A DNA stretch of 32,676 nucleotides from Thermoplasmatales archaeon SG8-52-3 (GCA_001595915.1 LSSG01000074.1:1-32676); one strand, 5' to 3'. Shown: positions 15,765-24,712, counted from the stretch's first letter. A program made the numbers and translations. The notes: a model not told the origin generated them from the letters alone.

Positions 15765-15795
15765 ATATGCAGCTATATATGCAGATGTATATGCA
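15765..15795. repeat. Three ATATGCA direct repeats with exact 12-base spacing
   Basis: ATATGCA occurs at 15765, 15777 and 15789, each start exactly 12 bases after the last, between the archaellin and queE. The queE TATA box (ATATATATAG, about 15809-15818) follows at once, so these look like binding sites for a regulator of either divergent gene. Confidence 0.5.
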
Positions 15796-15844
15796 TTTTA
15801 CAAAAAAAATATATATAGATATGTTAAATCTTATTTGTGATTAA

Positions 15845-16474
15845 ATGAAAATAAACGAAATATTCTATTCATTGCAGGGAGAAGGAAAGTGGTCAGGGCG
15901 TCCAAATATTTTCATAAGAACAACAGGTTGCAATCTGAGATGCTCATATTGTGATACAAAGTATGCATATGATGATGGAAAGGATATGGAAATTGATGAT
16001 ATTTTAAGAGAGATAAAAAAATATCAATGTAGATATCTTTGTATAACAGGAGGAGAACCTTTATTACAAGAAGATATAGATGATTTGATAAAGAGTCTTC
16101 TAAAAAAGAAATATTTTGTAATCATTGAAACTAATGGTAGTAAAAGTATTAAGAATTTTATCGAGTATAAACATCTAATAATATCATTAGATATTAAGTG
16201 TCCTACATCAGAAATGCATAAAAAAAATCGATTAGATAATATCGAATTAATAAGAAAACACGATCAAATTAAATTTGTAATAAAAAACAAAGATGATTAT
16301 ACTTATGCAAAAAATATTTATTATGTTTATAAACCAACTTGTGAAGTATTTTTTCAACCGGTTTGGGGAAGGAATCCTAAAAAAATTGCTGAATGGATAA
16401 TATCAGATGGATTGAATGTTAGATTAAATTTACAGTTACATAAGCTAATTTGGGGGTTAAAAAAAGGAGTCTAA
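15845..16474 (+). CDS. queE: 7-carboxy-7-deazaguanine synthase QueE (radical SAM)
   Basis: 209 aa. QueE turns 6-carboxytetrahydropterin into 7-carboxy-7-deazaguanine, the core step toward archaeosine in tRNA D loops. The N-terminal EIFYSLQGEGKWSGRPNIFIR is the QueE substrate region; the cluster motif is C29-x3-C33-x2-C36 (CNLRCSYCDTKYAY); ITGGEPLLQ (67-75) binds SAM, and ETNGS follows. The C-terminal part (EVFFQPVWGRNP) also fits. Length is normal. The predicted transcript starts within a few bases of the ATG (near-leaderless). No other queuosine or archaeosine genes are adjacent. Confidence 0.92.
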   Translation: MKINEIFYSLQGEGKWSGRPNIFIRTTGCNLRCSYCDTKYAYDDGKDMEIDDILREIKKYQCRYLCITGGEPLLQEDIDDLIKSLLKKKYFVIIETNGSKSIKNFIEYKHLIISLDIKCPTSEMHKKNRLDNIELIRKHDQIKFVIKNKDDYTYAKNIYYVYKPTCEVFFQPVWGRNPKKIAEWIISDGLNVRLNLQLHKLIWGLKKGV

Positions 16475-16503
16475 AAAAAACTATTAATAATAGGGTTAAC
16501 ACA

Positions 16504-16530
16504 AAGTATATACACAATTAGTGTATACTT
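16504..16530 (+). promoter_or_regulatory. Palindromic promoter region of proteasome/exosome operon
   Basis: AAGTATATACAC (16504-16515) and GTGTATACTT (16521-16530) pair around AATTA with one two-base bulge. The left arm contains a TATA-like GTATATAC; a start about 25 bases on gives a leader of about 60 bases before psmA. It could also be the queE terminator hairpin, but no T-run follows. Confidence 0.4.
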
Positions 16531-16595
16531 GGTTGAAAAATTAACATAGATAAATTCAAAATTATTAGATAGAATAGATGAGGTGAAATTTAAAT

Positions 16596-17318
16596 ATGCA
16601 ACCAGCAAATATGGCTTATGATAGAGCAATAACTGTCTTTTCACCAGATGGTAGACTATTTCAAGTTGAATATGCCAGAGAAGCAGTAAAAAGAGGAACT
16701 ACAACTGTAGGTTTAAAATACAAAACCGGTGTAGTATTAATTGTAGATAAAAGAATATCATCACGGTTAATAGAACCAGGATCAATTGAAAAAATATTTG
16801 AAGTTGATGATCACATAGGTTGTGCAACATCTGGACTTGTTGCAGATGCTAGAGCATTAATTGATAGAGCACGCTTAGATGCGCAAATAAATGAAATAAC
16901 ATATAATGAGAAAATCCAAGTAAAAACTCTTGTTAAAAGGATATGTGATTTTAAACAAACTTATACGCAATATGGTGGGGTTAGACCATTTGGTACTGCT
17001 TTGCTTATTGCAGGTGTTGATGATACTGGACCACGATTATTTTCAACAGATCCATCAGGTGCTTTAATGGAATATAAAGCTAGTAGTGAAGGATCTGGTC
17101 GAAATGGAGCAATGAGCTATTTTGAAAGTAATTATAAACAAGATCTTTCTATGGATGAAGCAATTGATATGGCAATAAAAGCACTTCATAAAGGAACAGA
17201 AGGTAAATTAAATCCAGATGCAACAGAGATTGGAGTTGTAGATAAGAGTGTTAAATTTCATATATTATCTCCTGAGAAAACAAAAGAATATGTTACAAAG
17301 GCAATTGGAGGAAATTAG
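16596..17318 (+). CDS. psmA: Proteasome subunit alpha
   Basis: 240 aa with GAGGTGA 9 bases before ATG. Alpha subunits form the outer heptameric rings of the 20S proteasome, gate the chamber and dock the PAN/Cdc48 ATPase. Seen: N-terminal [31 protein letters not shown] (the alpha signature and H0 gate helix), then [32 protein letters not shown], and [30 protein letters not shown]. It lacks the N-terminal catalytic threonine, as expected for alpha. First gene of the well-known archaeal superoperon; SBDS follows after 2 bases. Confidence 0.97.
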   Translation: MQPANMAYDRAITVFSPDGRLFQVEYAREAVKRGTTTVGLKYKTGVVLIVDKRISSRLIEPGSIEKIFEVDDHIGCATSGLVADARALIDRARLDAQINEITYNEKIQVKTLVKRICDFKQTYTQYGGVRPFGTALLIAGVDDTGPRLFSTDPSGALMEYKASSEGSGRNGAMSYFESNYKQDLSMDEAIDMAIKALHKGTEGKLNPDATEIGVVDKSVKFHILSPEKTKEYVTKAIGGN

Positions 17319-17320
17319 AA

Positions 17321-18016
17321 TTGGTAAGTCTTGATGAGGCCGTTATTGCAAGATTAAAAAAAGGGGAGGAACACTTCGAGGTGTTAGTAGACCCATATGC
17401 AGCGGCTGATTTAATCGATGGTAAGGAAATAGATATTGTTCAAAATCTAGCAATTGATGCAATATTTAAAGATTCGAAAAAAGGGACTCATGCGTCTGAA
17501 GAATCTCTCCAGAAGAATTTTGGAACAAATAATTTAACAGATATTACAAAACAAATAATTCTTAAAGGTGATATTCAACTTACAACAGAACAACGAAACA
17601 AGATGCAAAAAAATAAGAGAAATAGGATAATTGAAACAATTGTTAAAAATGCAATGGATCCAAAAACCAAAGCTCCTCACCCTCGTCAAAGAATTGAACT
17701 TGCTATGGAGCAAGCTGGAGTACATGTTGATCCTTTTAAACCTGTAAATGAGCAGGTTAAATTAATCATTGAAATTTTAAGACCAATAATTCCAATTTCT
17801 ATGGAAAACATTAAAATATCTATAAAAATACCTGCTGAGCATATTGGTAAGGCTTATGGAACAGTTAGAAACTTTGGTACACTTGAAAGAGAAGATTGGC
17901 AATCAGATGGTTCTTGGATTGGAATTATTAGGTTACCTGCAGGAATGCAGAATGATTTTTACGATAAATTAAATGATGTTACAAAAGGTAATGTATCAAC
18001 AAAGATTTTAAAATAA
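17321..18016 (+). CDS. Ribosome maturation protein SBDS (Sdo1)
   Basis: 231 aa from TTG 17321; GGAGG at 17308-17312 inside the end of psmA supports this start. SBDS works with an EF-2-like GTPase in eukaryotes to release an anti-association factor from the large subunit, and is thought to act in ribosome biogenesis in archaea. Domains: FYSH (1-90; VLVDPYAAADLIDGK, NLAIDAIFKDSKKG), central helical domain (about 95-160; NAMDPKTKAPHPRQRIELAMEQAG) and C-terminal ferredoxin-like domain (about 165-231; SIKIPAEHIGKAYGTVRNFG). Normal length. Between psmA and rrp4 as in other archaea. Confidence 0.95.
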   Translation: MVSLDEAVIARLKKGEEHFEVLVDPYAAADLIDGKEIDIVQNLAIDAIFKDSKKGTHASEESLQKNFGTNNLTDITKQIILKGDIQLTTEQRNKMQKNKRNRIIETIVKNAMDPKTKAPHPRQRIELAMEQAGVHVDPFKPVNEQVKLIIEILRPIIPISMENIKISIKIPAEHIGKAYGTVRNFGTLEREDWQSDGSWIGIIRLPAGMQNDFYDKLNDVTKGNVSTKILK

Positions 18017-18037
18017 TTATTAAGAGGTCATATTTCT

Positions 18038-18718
18038 ATGGATCAAGATAAACGTGAGATAGTTATTCCAAGTCAGTTCTTAGGTGAGATAAAAAATAAA
18101 AAAGCAGGAAAAGGAACTTTTGTAGAAAATGGAAAAATTTATGCAGAAGTTTTAGGTGTGTTAAGTGATAATTCAAATTATATCAATGTTATTGCCTTAA
18201 AAGGCCGTTATGATCCAACAGAAAAAGATTTTGTTATAGGAATTATAATTGAGGCAATGCAATCAAGTTGGTTGGTTGATATTAATGCAGCATATCCTGC
18301 ACTTTTACATGTAAATGAAGTACCATGGGATATAGAATTTGGAGAGACCGAAAGGTATTTAAATAAAGGCGATTCCATAATGGCAAAAGTTTTACAAGTT
18401 GACCAAGAAAAGAAATTACAAATTACATTAAAAGATCATAATCTCTATAAGATTAAAGGAGGATTTATATTTCATGTAGAACCCTCTAAGGTTCCAAGAA
18501 TTATTGGAAAAAAGGGTTCTATGATATCCCTACTTAAAAAATACACTAAATGCCGAATTTTTGTTGGCCAAAACGGAAGAATATGGATTGATGGCGACGA
18601 AGTCGGTATAAAAAAAGTAATTGAAACAATTGATATGATTGAGAATGAATCTCTATCATATGGTTTAACTAATAAAATAGAAGAACTATTGAAAAAAGAT
18701 TCAAAGGATGTACATTAA
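18038..18718 (+). CDS. rrp4: Exosome RNA-binding subunit Rrp4
   Basis: 226 aa with GAGGT before ATG. Rrp4 forms part of the cap on the Rrp41/Rrp42 ring and feeds RNA into the archaeal exosome. Seen: N-terminal domain (1-55), S1 domain (about 60-135; YPALLHVNEVPW, YLNKGDSIMAKVLQVDQEKKLQITLKD) and a KH domain (about 145-210) with the GxxG loop in VPRIIGKKGSMISLLKK. The stop is immediately followed by the rrp41 ATG, so translation is likely coupled. Normal length and order. Confidence 0.95.
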   Translation: MDQDKREIVIPSQFLGEIKNKKAGKGTFVENGKIYAEVLGVLSDNSNYINVIALKGRYDPTEKDFVIGIIIEAMQSSWLVDINAAYPALLHVNEVPWDIEFGETERYLNKGDSIMAKVLQVDQEKKLQITLKDHNLYKIKGGFIFHVEPSKVPRIIGKKGSMISLLKKYTKCRIFVGQNGRIWIDGDEVGIKKVIETIDMIENESLSYGLTNKIEELLKKDSKDVH

Positions 18719-19444
18719 ATGAAATCGGAAACCAAATTATTTGAAAATGGAAAGCGATTAGATGGCAGAATGCCTGATGAACTAAGGAAAATAAAAATTA
18801 AGGCAGGAGTTCTGCATAGAGCTGAAGGATCTTGCTACCTCGAATGGGGTGGAAACAAGGTAATGGTTGCTGTTTACGGACCTAGGGAAGCAATCCCTAG
18901 ACATACTCAAAATCCATTGAGAGCAATTGTAACTGCCAGATACAATATGGCAGCATTCAGTGTAGATGATAGAAAACGTCCAGGGCCAGACAGACGCAGT
19001 AGAGAAATATCAAAAGTAATATCTGAAGCTCTAGAAAATGTTATTTTAGTTGAAAAATTTCCAAGAGCAACAATTGATGTTAATATTGAAGTCCTTGATG
19101 CAGAAGCAGGTACTAGATGTGCAGGTCTCACCGCAGCAGCAGTAGCTCTTGTTGATGCTGGAATCCCAATGAAAGACATACCTGTTGCATGTGCAGCTGG
19201 TAAAATTGAGGATCAGATTGTTCTAGATTTAGGAAAAGACGAGGATAACTATGGATCTGCTGATCTACCAATTGCTATTTCACCTCGAACTGGAAATATT
19301 CTACTTTTGCAGATGGATGGTCATTTAACTCAAGAAGAGTTTGACAAAGCATTTGATTTGGCACTTAAAGGATGTTACATTATTTCTGATTTACAAAAAC
19401 AGGCAATTTTAGAAAAATATCAAACTAAAATAGGAGTTGAGTAA
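18719..19444 (+). CDS. rrp41: Exosome catalytic subunit Rrp41
   Basis: 241 aa, RNase PH fold. Rrp41 carries the phosphorolytic 3'-5' exonuclease active site of the hexameric exosome ring. Seen: [62 protein letters not shown] (phosphate/RNA-binding arginines), [29 protein letters not shown]-type core, and [24 protein letters not shown] with the catalytic acidic pair (D182-region). Start follows directly on the rrp4 stop; ends 1 base before the preferred rrp42 ATG. Confidence 0.96.
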   Translation: MKSETKLFENGKRLDGRMPDELRKIKIKAGVLHRAEGSCYLEWGGNKVMVAVYGPREAIPRHTQNPLRAIVTARYNMAAFSVDDRKRPGPDRRSREISKVISEALENVILVEKFPRATIDVNIEVLDAEAGTRCAGLTAAAVALVDAGIPMKDIPVACAAGKIEDQIVLDLGKDEDNYGSADLPIAISPRTGNILLLQMDGHLTQEEFDKAFDLALKGCYIISDLQKQAILEKYQTKIGVE

Positions 19445-19445
19445 G

Positions 19446-20228
19446 ATGACAATTATACCAGCAATAAAAAAGGATTATTTGATAAATCTTGCAAAAAATG
19501 GAAAACGAGAAGATGGAAGAGGATTTGATGATTTTAGAAATATTGAAATTGAGACAGGAGTTGTTTCTAAAGCAGAGGGTTCTGCAAGGGTAAAAATTGG
19601 TAATACACAGGTACTTTCTGGAATAAAAATGGACATTGGTGAACCATACCCTGATACACCAGAAACAGGTGTAATGACAACTGCTGCTGAACTTATTCCT
19701 CTTGCATCACCTGATTTTGAAGCAGGTCCTCCAAGAGAAGATGCAATTGAACTTGCAAGAGTAGTTGATAGAGGAATTAGAGAGTCTCAACTTATTGAAG
19801 TTGAAAAATTATGTATTGAACCAGAAGAAAAAGTTTGGATGGTTTTTATTGATATTCATATCCTTGATTATGACGGAAATTTATTTGATGCTGCATCTCT
19901 TGCATCACTTGCAGCTTTGATGACTACAAATGTTCCTGCCAAACGTTTTGAACTTGGGGATGATTATCCTTTACCTATTAAAGAGCCGCCCATCTCATGT
20001 ACGTCTGTAAAATTTGATAATGTTGTTGTTATGGATCCATCACTTGATGAAGAGGAAATTGCTGAAGTAAGACTTACTGTTGCAACTGATAAAAACGAGG
20101 ATATCAGAGCTATGCAGAAAGGTTTAAATGGTAGTTTTACAAGAGATGAGATAAAAAAAGTTATTAAGGCATCTATAGATAACGGCAAGAAAATTAGAGA
20201 GCAATTATATAAAAGTATAGGAAAATAA
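19446..20228 (+). CDS. rrp42: Exosome subunit Rrp42
   Basis: 260 aa from ATG 19446. A TTG at 19437 is in frame, but AGGAG (19432-19436) touches it and is 9 bases from the ATG, so the ATG is preferred. RNase PH fold, inactive partner of Rrp41 that helps bind RNA. Seen: NGKREDGRGFDDFRNIEIETGVVSKAEGSARVKIGNTQVLSGIKMDIGEPYPDTPETG, PLASPDFEAGPPREDAIELARVVDRGIRES and FIDIHILDYDGNLFDAASLASLAALM. Length is normal. eL43 follows after 2 bases. Confidence 0.95.
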   Translation: MTIIPAIKKDYLINLAKNGKREDGRGFDDFRNIEIETGVVSKAEGSARVKIGNTQVLSGIKMDIGEPYPDTPETGVMTTAAELIPLASPDFEAGPPREDAIELARVVDRGIRESQLIEVEKLCIEPEEKVWMVFIDIHILDYDGNLFDAASLASLAALMTTNVPAKRFELGDDYPLPIKEPPISCTSVKFDNVVVMDPSLDEEEIAEVRLTVATDKNEDIRAMQKGLNGSFTRDEIKKVIKASIDNGKKIREQLYKSIGK

Positions 20229-20230
20229 AT

Positions 20231-20551
20231 ATGGCAAAAAGAACAAAAAAGGTCGGACCAGCAGGACGATTTCAATCTAGATATGGTGTGAAAGCAAGAA
20301 CACAACTAAGAAATGTTGAATTAGCACAAAGGGAAAAACATATCTGTCCAAGTTGTGGCTATAAAAAAGTTAGACGAGTTAGTACTAGTATTTGGCAATG
20401 TAGAAAATGTAATATAAAATTTGCAGGTGGTGCTTACTTACCAAAGACAGAATCCGGTCAAAACATTGAAAAAATATTGAAAGGGGAAATAGCATCAACT
20501 CAAGCCACACCAAAAATACAAGAAGAAAAAAAGGAAGTTGAAAAGAAATGA
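20231..20551 (+). CDS. rpl37ae: 50S ribosomal protein eL43 (L37Ae)
   Basis: 106 aa. Zinc-ribbon ribosomal protein of the large subunit: KKVGPAGRFQSRYGVKARTQLRNVE, then C39-x2-C42 (ICPSCG) and C57-x2-C60 (QCRKC), IKFAGGAYLPKT. The last 25 residues are a charged extension (TPKIQEEKKEVEKK). Overlaps the rpoP ATG by 4 bases (ATGA). Confidence 0.95.
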   Translation: MAKRTKKVGPAGRFQSRYGVKARTQLRNVELAQREKHICPSCGYKKVRRVSTSIWQCRKCNIKFAGGAYLPKTESGQNIEKILKGEIASTQATPKIQEEKKEVEKK

Positions 20552-20688
20552 CTGGATACAAATGTGGACTTTGTAAAAAAAGTGTAAAATTTGATGTAAA
20601 AAATATTGGTATGCAATGTCCCTATTGTGGAAGTAAAATATTTTATAAAGAGAGACCAACAATTGCTAAGCGCATTAAATCAAAATAA
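20548..20688 (+). CDS. rpoP: DNA-directed RNA polymerase subunit Rpo12 (P)
   Basis: A 46-residue protein starting in the ATGA overlap with eL43. It has the zinc ribbon C6-x2-C9 (YKCGLCKKSV) and C24-x2-C27 (MQCPYCGSKIFYKERP), which is the Rpo12/Rpb12 signature; the end is basic (TIAKRIKSK). Rpo12 helps anchor the Rpo3/Rpo11 platform to the polymerase. Usual length and usual place in the superoperon after eL43. Confidence 0.95.
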   Translation: MTGYKCGLCKKSVKFDVKNIGMQCPYCGSKIFYKERPTIAKRIKSK

Positions 20689-20697
20689 TTTGTTTTT

Positions 20698-20934
20698 ATG
20701 AAAAGTGCTAGATTTGTTTTTAATTTTGATTCGGAAAAAGAAGCAAAAATTATTGCTGAAACACTAAATCCTGAGATAAAACATAAAATACCAAAAACAG
20801 ATATAAAAATATCACTTGAAGGAAGTAAATTTACTCTTGAAATCAGTACAAAAGACATAAGTTCTTTAAGAGCTGCATGTAACTCTTATCTTCGTTGGAT
20901 AAATACTGCACTGAAAGTTAAAAAAACAGTTTAA
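20698..20934 (+). CDS. pcc1: KEOPS complex subunit Pcc1
   Basis: 78 aa, 9 bases after rpoP. Pcc1 is the small dimerisation and tRNA-binding subunit of KEOPS, which makes t6A37 in tRNAs with Kae1, Bud32 and Cgi121. The sequence has the family layout: strand SARFVFNF, helix SEKEAKIIAETLNPE, strands IKISLEGSKFTLEIS and final helix ISSLRAACNSYLRWINTALKV. Conserved end gene of the superoperon in many archaea; the prefoldin subunit often following is absent. Its stop overlaps the purA stop on the other strand by 4 bases. Confidence 0.9.
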   Translation: MKSARFVFNFDSEKEAKIIAETLNPEIKHKIPKTDIKISLEGSKFTLEISTKDISSLRAACNSYLRWINTALKVKKTV

Positions 20935-23408
20935 ACCTCTATTGTTTCACTTCTTCCAGGTCCAATTGAAACAAGGGCAAATGGTATTTTAAGTTCTTTT
21001 TCAATAAAATTAAGATATTCACGAACTTCTTTTGGTAAATCTGAAATTTTTTTAGAAGACCCATCAATTTTTTCCCAGCCATTAAATTCCTTATAAACTG
21101 GTTTACATTTTTTTACATCTTCGATATTTGCTGGAAAATAATCTATTTCCTTTCCATTTAGTCTGTATTTTATACAAATTTTAACTTTTTCAAGTCCATC
21201 TAAAACATCAAGTTTCATTATTGCAATCTTACTTATACCAGAAATAAGACAAGAGTGCTTTACAACAACCAAATCAAGCCAACCACATCTTCTTGGTCTG
21301 CTGGTCGTTGTTCCAAACTCGTGTCCCTTTTCTTGTAAATGTTTACCATCTTTATCAAAAAGTTCTGTTGGTAGAGGTCCCTCCCCAACCCTAGTTGTAT
21401 ATGCTTTCATAATACCAATTATTTCATTAATATGATGTGGCCCAATTCCTGTTCCAATCAATGAGCCACCAGATATGGTATGCGAAGAAGTAGTATATGG
21501 ATAGGTGCCAAAATCCACATCAAGCATTGTTCCTTGGGCGCCCTCAAATAAAATATTTTTACCTGATTTTATCGCTTTATTTAGTTCTATGTGTGTTGGT
21601 ATTATGAATTCTTTTAAACGTTTTCCAAAACTTATGTAATTATCCAATATTTCTTGTTTATCAAGTTTATCTTCAATTTTATATACATCAAATATTTTTT
21701 GCTTTAATGGTAGTATTTCATCTAATTTATCACTAAGTGTTTTTCTATCAGTAAGATCAATTGCACGTATACCTTTTCTAGCTATTTTATCACTATAACA
21801 AGGTCCAATACCTCTTTTTGTTGTACCAATTTTTTTACTGCCAAGTTTTTGTTCTTCAGCGCCGTCAAGAATCTTATGATAAGGCATAATAATATTTGCT
21901 CTATCACTGATTAAAAGTTTAGGGCTAATTCCACGTTTAGATAATTCTTCAATTTCCTTAATCAATGTCTCAGGGTCAAGAGCTACTCCATTTCCAATTA
22001 TCCCAATCTTTCCCTGAATTACACCAGATGGAGTTAAATGAAGTTTGTATACCTCGTCCCCTACTTTAATTGTATGTCCTGCATTACTATTGTGTAGTAA
22101 AATCGGACTAGGCCCTCCAAAAAATGCTTCATTATCACAACCACAAAGATCATAGACATAACCAGAATATGTTTCCTTAGTTATTTTTAAAATTCTTCGA
22201 AGATAAAAACAATTTTTTCTTTTAGGATTTCGTTTTAAAAAAGGATTACTAGATTCACCAATTTTAATAGTATATACTTTTGTACTATGTAAAATATGAC
22301 CTTGAAGGGCTTTTCCTTTTTTTGTAATTTTTTGCATTAAAGTACATTTTATACCATGAATATTTAATAACCAATTCAATTGGATAGCTAATTGTTTTGA
22401 GACTGTACTAACCTCAATTTGACCACTTTTATGAATGTGACCATCACCTGCAATATAGGACTCAAAAAAATTTATAAATTGACTTTTTGATAATTTAAAA
22501 AAGAAATCTGGTAATTTTTTCTCTCTTGCTCCTTTACCAAATAAATCCTTAAATAAAATTGCTAGATACTTTTTAGAATATCTTATGCAAGTCTCAGTTT
22601 TTTCATTAGGAGGTGAAAAAATATTTGTATTTTCTTCCCCAAATATTGATTCCATAGCATTCTTAACAAAATCTATTATTTCTTTTTCTTTTGAGTTAAA
22701 CGAAAAAGTTAAATCATAATCTGTTGAGGAGGATTTTCTATATTTCTCTTTTCTTTGTCTTTTTCTGATACCAACATTTCCTTCAGCAATATAATATCCA
22801 AAAAGTTTTAGTAAAACATCAGATAATTTTAAAATCTGTAACTTTCCATTTTTCTTAAATTGTAATTCTATGTTTTCATTTGAATAAAAATCAGAAACAA
22901 ATACATCTCCTTTATTGTGGAATCTTAAAATATTTTTATGAGGAATACTAATTAAGATATCACCAACTTTAAGATCAGATGTTTTTTTACAATAAGGTCT
23001 CCCGATATTTTTATTATATAAAAAAATAGAATGATCTGCTGTTAGAGATAGTGTTCCACCATTATATTTAACATTAAAAATATGTTCTACTTTATGTCTA
23101 TAAACTGCTGAAATATTAGCAATTGAAAAGTTAGTTATCCCTGGATTTTTTGAAAATTTTGCACCAAGTGTTGAAGTTTTATTTATTTTTTTAATACCAT
23201 CTTCATCATCTTTATAGAATTGATCAACAAAATCCTTTATGTTAACAATATTAGATTTTGAACCATTTTTAATAAATATTGGAGTATCTCCTGTAACACT
23301 ACCTCCTTGAAATCGAACAACATATTCAGCATCTCTTGAATAAAAATCAACAACCTTACCTTTCCCTTCATCTCCCCATTGGGTACCTAATACAAGATTA
23401 ACTGTCAT
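20931..23408 (-). CDS. purA: Adenylosuccinate synthetase PurA with in-frame intein
   Basis: 825 aa precursor; the mature enzyme after splicing would be 421 aa. PurA joins IMP and aspartate with GTP to give adenylosuccinate on the AMP pathway. Extein motifs: GTQWGDEGKGKVVDF (8-22, GTP/IMP site), RFQGG|SNAGHT (interrupted by the intein after residue 36; NAGHT holds the catalytic His), DRANIIMPYHKILDG, IGTTKRGIGPCYSDKIARKGIRA, EGAQGTMLDVDFGTYPYTTSSH, TRVGEGPLPTELFD and GRPRRCGWLDLV-type STRPRRCGWLDLVVVKH. All are intact, so the enzyme should work only after splicing. Near-leaderless start is likely; no ribosome-binding site seen. Confidence 0.96.
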   Translation of the reverse strand: MTVNLVLGTQWGDEGKGKVVDFYSRDAEYVVRFQGGSVTGDTPIFIKNGSKSNIVNIKDFVDQFYKDDEDGIKKINKTSTLGAKFSKNPGITNFSIANISAVYRHKVEHIFNVKYNGGTLSLTADHSIFLYNKNIGRPYCKKTSDLKVGDILISIPHKNILRFHNKGDVFVSDFYSNENIELQFKKNGKLQILKLSDVLLKLFGYYIAEGNVGIRKRQRKEKYRKSSSTDYDLTFSFNSKEKEIIDFVKNAMESIFGEENTNIFSPPNEKTETCIRYSKKYLAILFKDLFGKGAREKKLPDFFFKLSKSQFINFFESYIAGDGHIHKSGQIEVSTVSKQLAIQLNWLLNIHGIKCTLMQKITKKGKALQGHILHSTKVYTIKIGESSNPFLKRNPKRKNCFYLRRILKITKETYSGYVYDLCGCDNEAFFGGPSPILLHNSNAGHTIKVGDEVYKLHLTPSGVIQGKIGIIGNGVALDPETLIKEIEELSKRGISPKLLISDRANIIMPYHKILDGAEEQKLGSKKIGTTKRGIGPCYSDKIARKGIRAIDLTDRKTLSDKLDEILPLKQKIFDVYKIEDKLDKQEILDNYISFGKRLKEFIIPTHIELNKAIKSGKNILFEGAQGTMLDVDFGTYPYTTSSHTISGGSLIGTGIGPHHINEIIGIMKAYTTRVGEGPLPTELFDKDGKHLQEKGHEFGTTTSRPRRCGWLDLVVVKHSCLISGISKIAIMKLDVLDGLEKVKICIKYRLNGKEIDYFPANIEDVKKCKPVYKEFNGWEKIDGSSKKISDLPKEVREYLNFIEKELKIPFALVSIGPGRSETIEV
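22089..23300 (-). mobile_element. Intein with LAGLIDADG homing endonuclease in PurA
   Basis: 404 aa inserted between Gly36 and Ser441 of the precursor. It begins with Ser (block A, SVTGDTPIF), has block B LTADHSIFL (Thr and His), and ends with block F VYDLCGCDNEAFFGG and block G ILLHN, followed by extein Ser. Both endonuclease motifs are visible: LFGYYIAEGNV (block C) and FFESYIAGDGHI (block E), each with its acidic residue. Splicing residues are complete (Ser1, penultimate His, terminal Asn, Ser+1), so it should splice, and the homing endonuclease looks intact. Composition is as AT-rich as the host gene. Confidence 0.95.
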
Positions 23409-23470
23409 ATTTTTTCACTTAAGGAGGATAAAAAAAGGAATAAATAAAGATGATGGCTTTTATCAAAGGT

Positions 23471-23478
23471 TTTATAAA
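23471..23478 (+). promoter_or_regulatory. TATA box of site-2 protease gene
   Basis: TTTATAAA centred about 28 bases before the ATG at 23503, so the transcript is probably leaderless or nearly so. Confidence 0.45.
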
Positions 23479-23502
23479 ACTATTTCTATATGACCTGAAG
23501 AA

Positions 23503-24642
23503 ATGTCTGATAAATTTGAATCATTTGATATTAAAACTGATGAAACTTCTTTAGATATTGAACTCTTGAAGCGTGAAATTGGCCAGCAATTTCCTTTTTA
23601 TGACTTGAAATATAATTTAAAAACTGCAGCATTTTACTGTAGAATAGATGAGGAAACCTTAGAAGAAAAATTCGATTTGCTTAGAAGATCACTATCAGAG
23701 AAAGGTTACATCCCAATGCTGAGATATGAGAAAGGCGAACATATCATATATGTAGTTAAAAAGATTAAAAGAAAAGAAAAACCTGTTTGGATAAATATTT
23801 TCCTTTTAGTTGCAGTTGTTATTACAACAATACTAACAGGTTCAATTTTAAATATTGGATTTTTTGATATTTGGAGTTTGTCAGACCCATTTGAAATCTT
23901 TGCTGCAAATAACTTATTTAATGGAGCAATATTTTTTGCTTTACCATTAATGAGTATTTTAATAATCCATGAGATGGGACATTACTATGTTTCCAAAAAA
24001 CATGGTGTTGCATCATCACTGCCTTTCTTTTTACCGATTCCTCCGATTCTTCCTGCCTTTAATATTGGAACCTTTGGAGCACTTATATCAAGTAGAGACC
24101 CTATGCCAAATAAAAAAGCATTATTTGATATCGGAATAGCTGGACCACTTGCTGGATTTATTGTTGCAATACCAATAACTGCAATAGGAATTGCTACTGC
24201 AAAAATTGTTCCGATGCCACCATTAGAACAAATTCAGGGTGAACAGATTATTTTTGGTAGTTCATTTCTTATAGAAATATTAGCAAAGGTAATTTTAGAC
24301 ATACCAAAGGGATTTACAATTGATATGAATCCGATTTTATTTGCAGGATGGGTTGGACTTCTAATTACTTCGATTAATCTTTTACCAGCAGGTCAACTTG
24401 ATGGAGGTCATATTTTTCGCGCAGTTCTTGGAGAAAAGCAAAAATATGCAGGTTGGATAGCAATTATAATTATGATTTTAACAGGCTGGTGGTTTTTTGC
24501 ATTTATTATTGTTTTTGTAATGGGATTGATGCATCCACCACCATTAAATGATGATACAGACATTGATATTAAAAGAAAATTGTTATTCATTGCAGCAATT
24601 ATAATTTTGATATTATGCTATATTCCACTTCCCATTATGTAG
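23503..24642 (+). CDS. Site-2 protease-like M50 intramembrane metalloprotease
   Basis: 379 aa. Residues 1-95 are a soluble N-terminal domain (LKREIGQQFPFYDLKYNLKTAAFYCRID). Membrane helices follow from about 97. The zinc site is complete: H156-E157-x2-H160 (IIHEMGHYYVSKKHG) and the third ligand Asp300 in NLLPAGQLDGGHI. SLPFFLPIPPILPAFNIGTFGALISSRDPMPNKKALFDIGIAGPLAG is the usual M50 linker. About seven membrane segments are seen. Such proteases cut membrane-bound regulators or clear signal peptides; the substrate is not shown by context. Divergent from purA. Confidence 0.92.
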   Translation: MSDKFESFDIKTDETSLDIELLKREIGQQFPFYDLKYNLKTAAFYCRIDEETLEEKFDLLRRSLSEKGYIPMLRYEKGEHIIYVVKKIKRKEKPVWINIFLLVAVVITTILTGSILNIGFFDIWSLSDPFEIFAANNLFNGAIFFALPLMSILIIHEMGHYYVSKKHGVASSLPFFLPIPPILPAFNIGTFGALISSRDPMPNKKALFDIGIAGPLAGFIVAIPITAIGIATAKIVPMPPLEQIQGEQIIFGSSFLIEILAKVILDIPKGFTIDMNPILFAGWVGLLITSINLLPAGQLDGGHIFRAVLGEKQKYAGWIAIIIMILTGWWFFAFIIVFVMGLMHPPPLNDDTDIDIKRKLLFIAAIIILILCYIPLPIM

Positions 24643-24712
24643 GATTATAAGATTTTGATAGTATCGCAAAAGATTAATACCTTTATTTCAATTTACTTTT
24701 GAAACGATTTAA

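Noticed and set aside
20931-23408. purA as a broken gene or fusion
   Set aside because: The extra 404 residues have full intein boundaries and the flanking PurA motifs join precisely, so it is an intein and not a frameshift or fusion.
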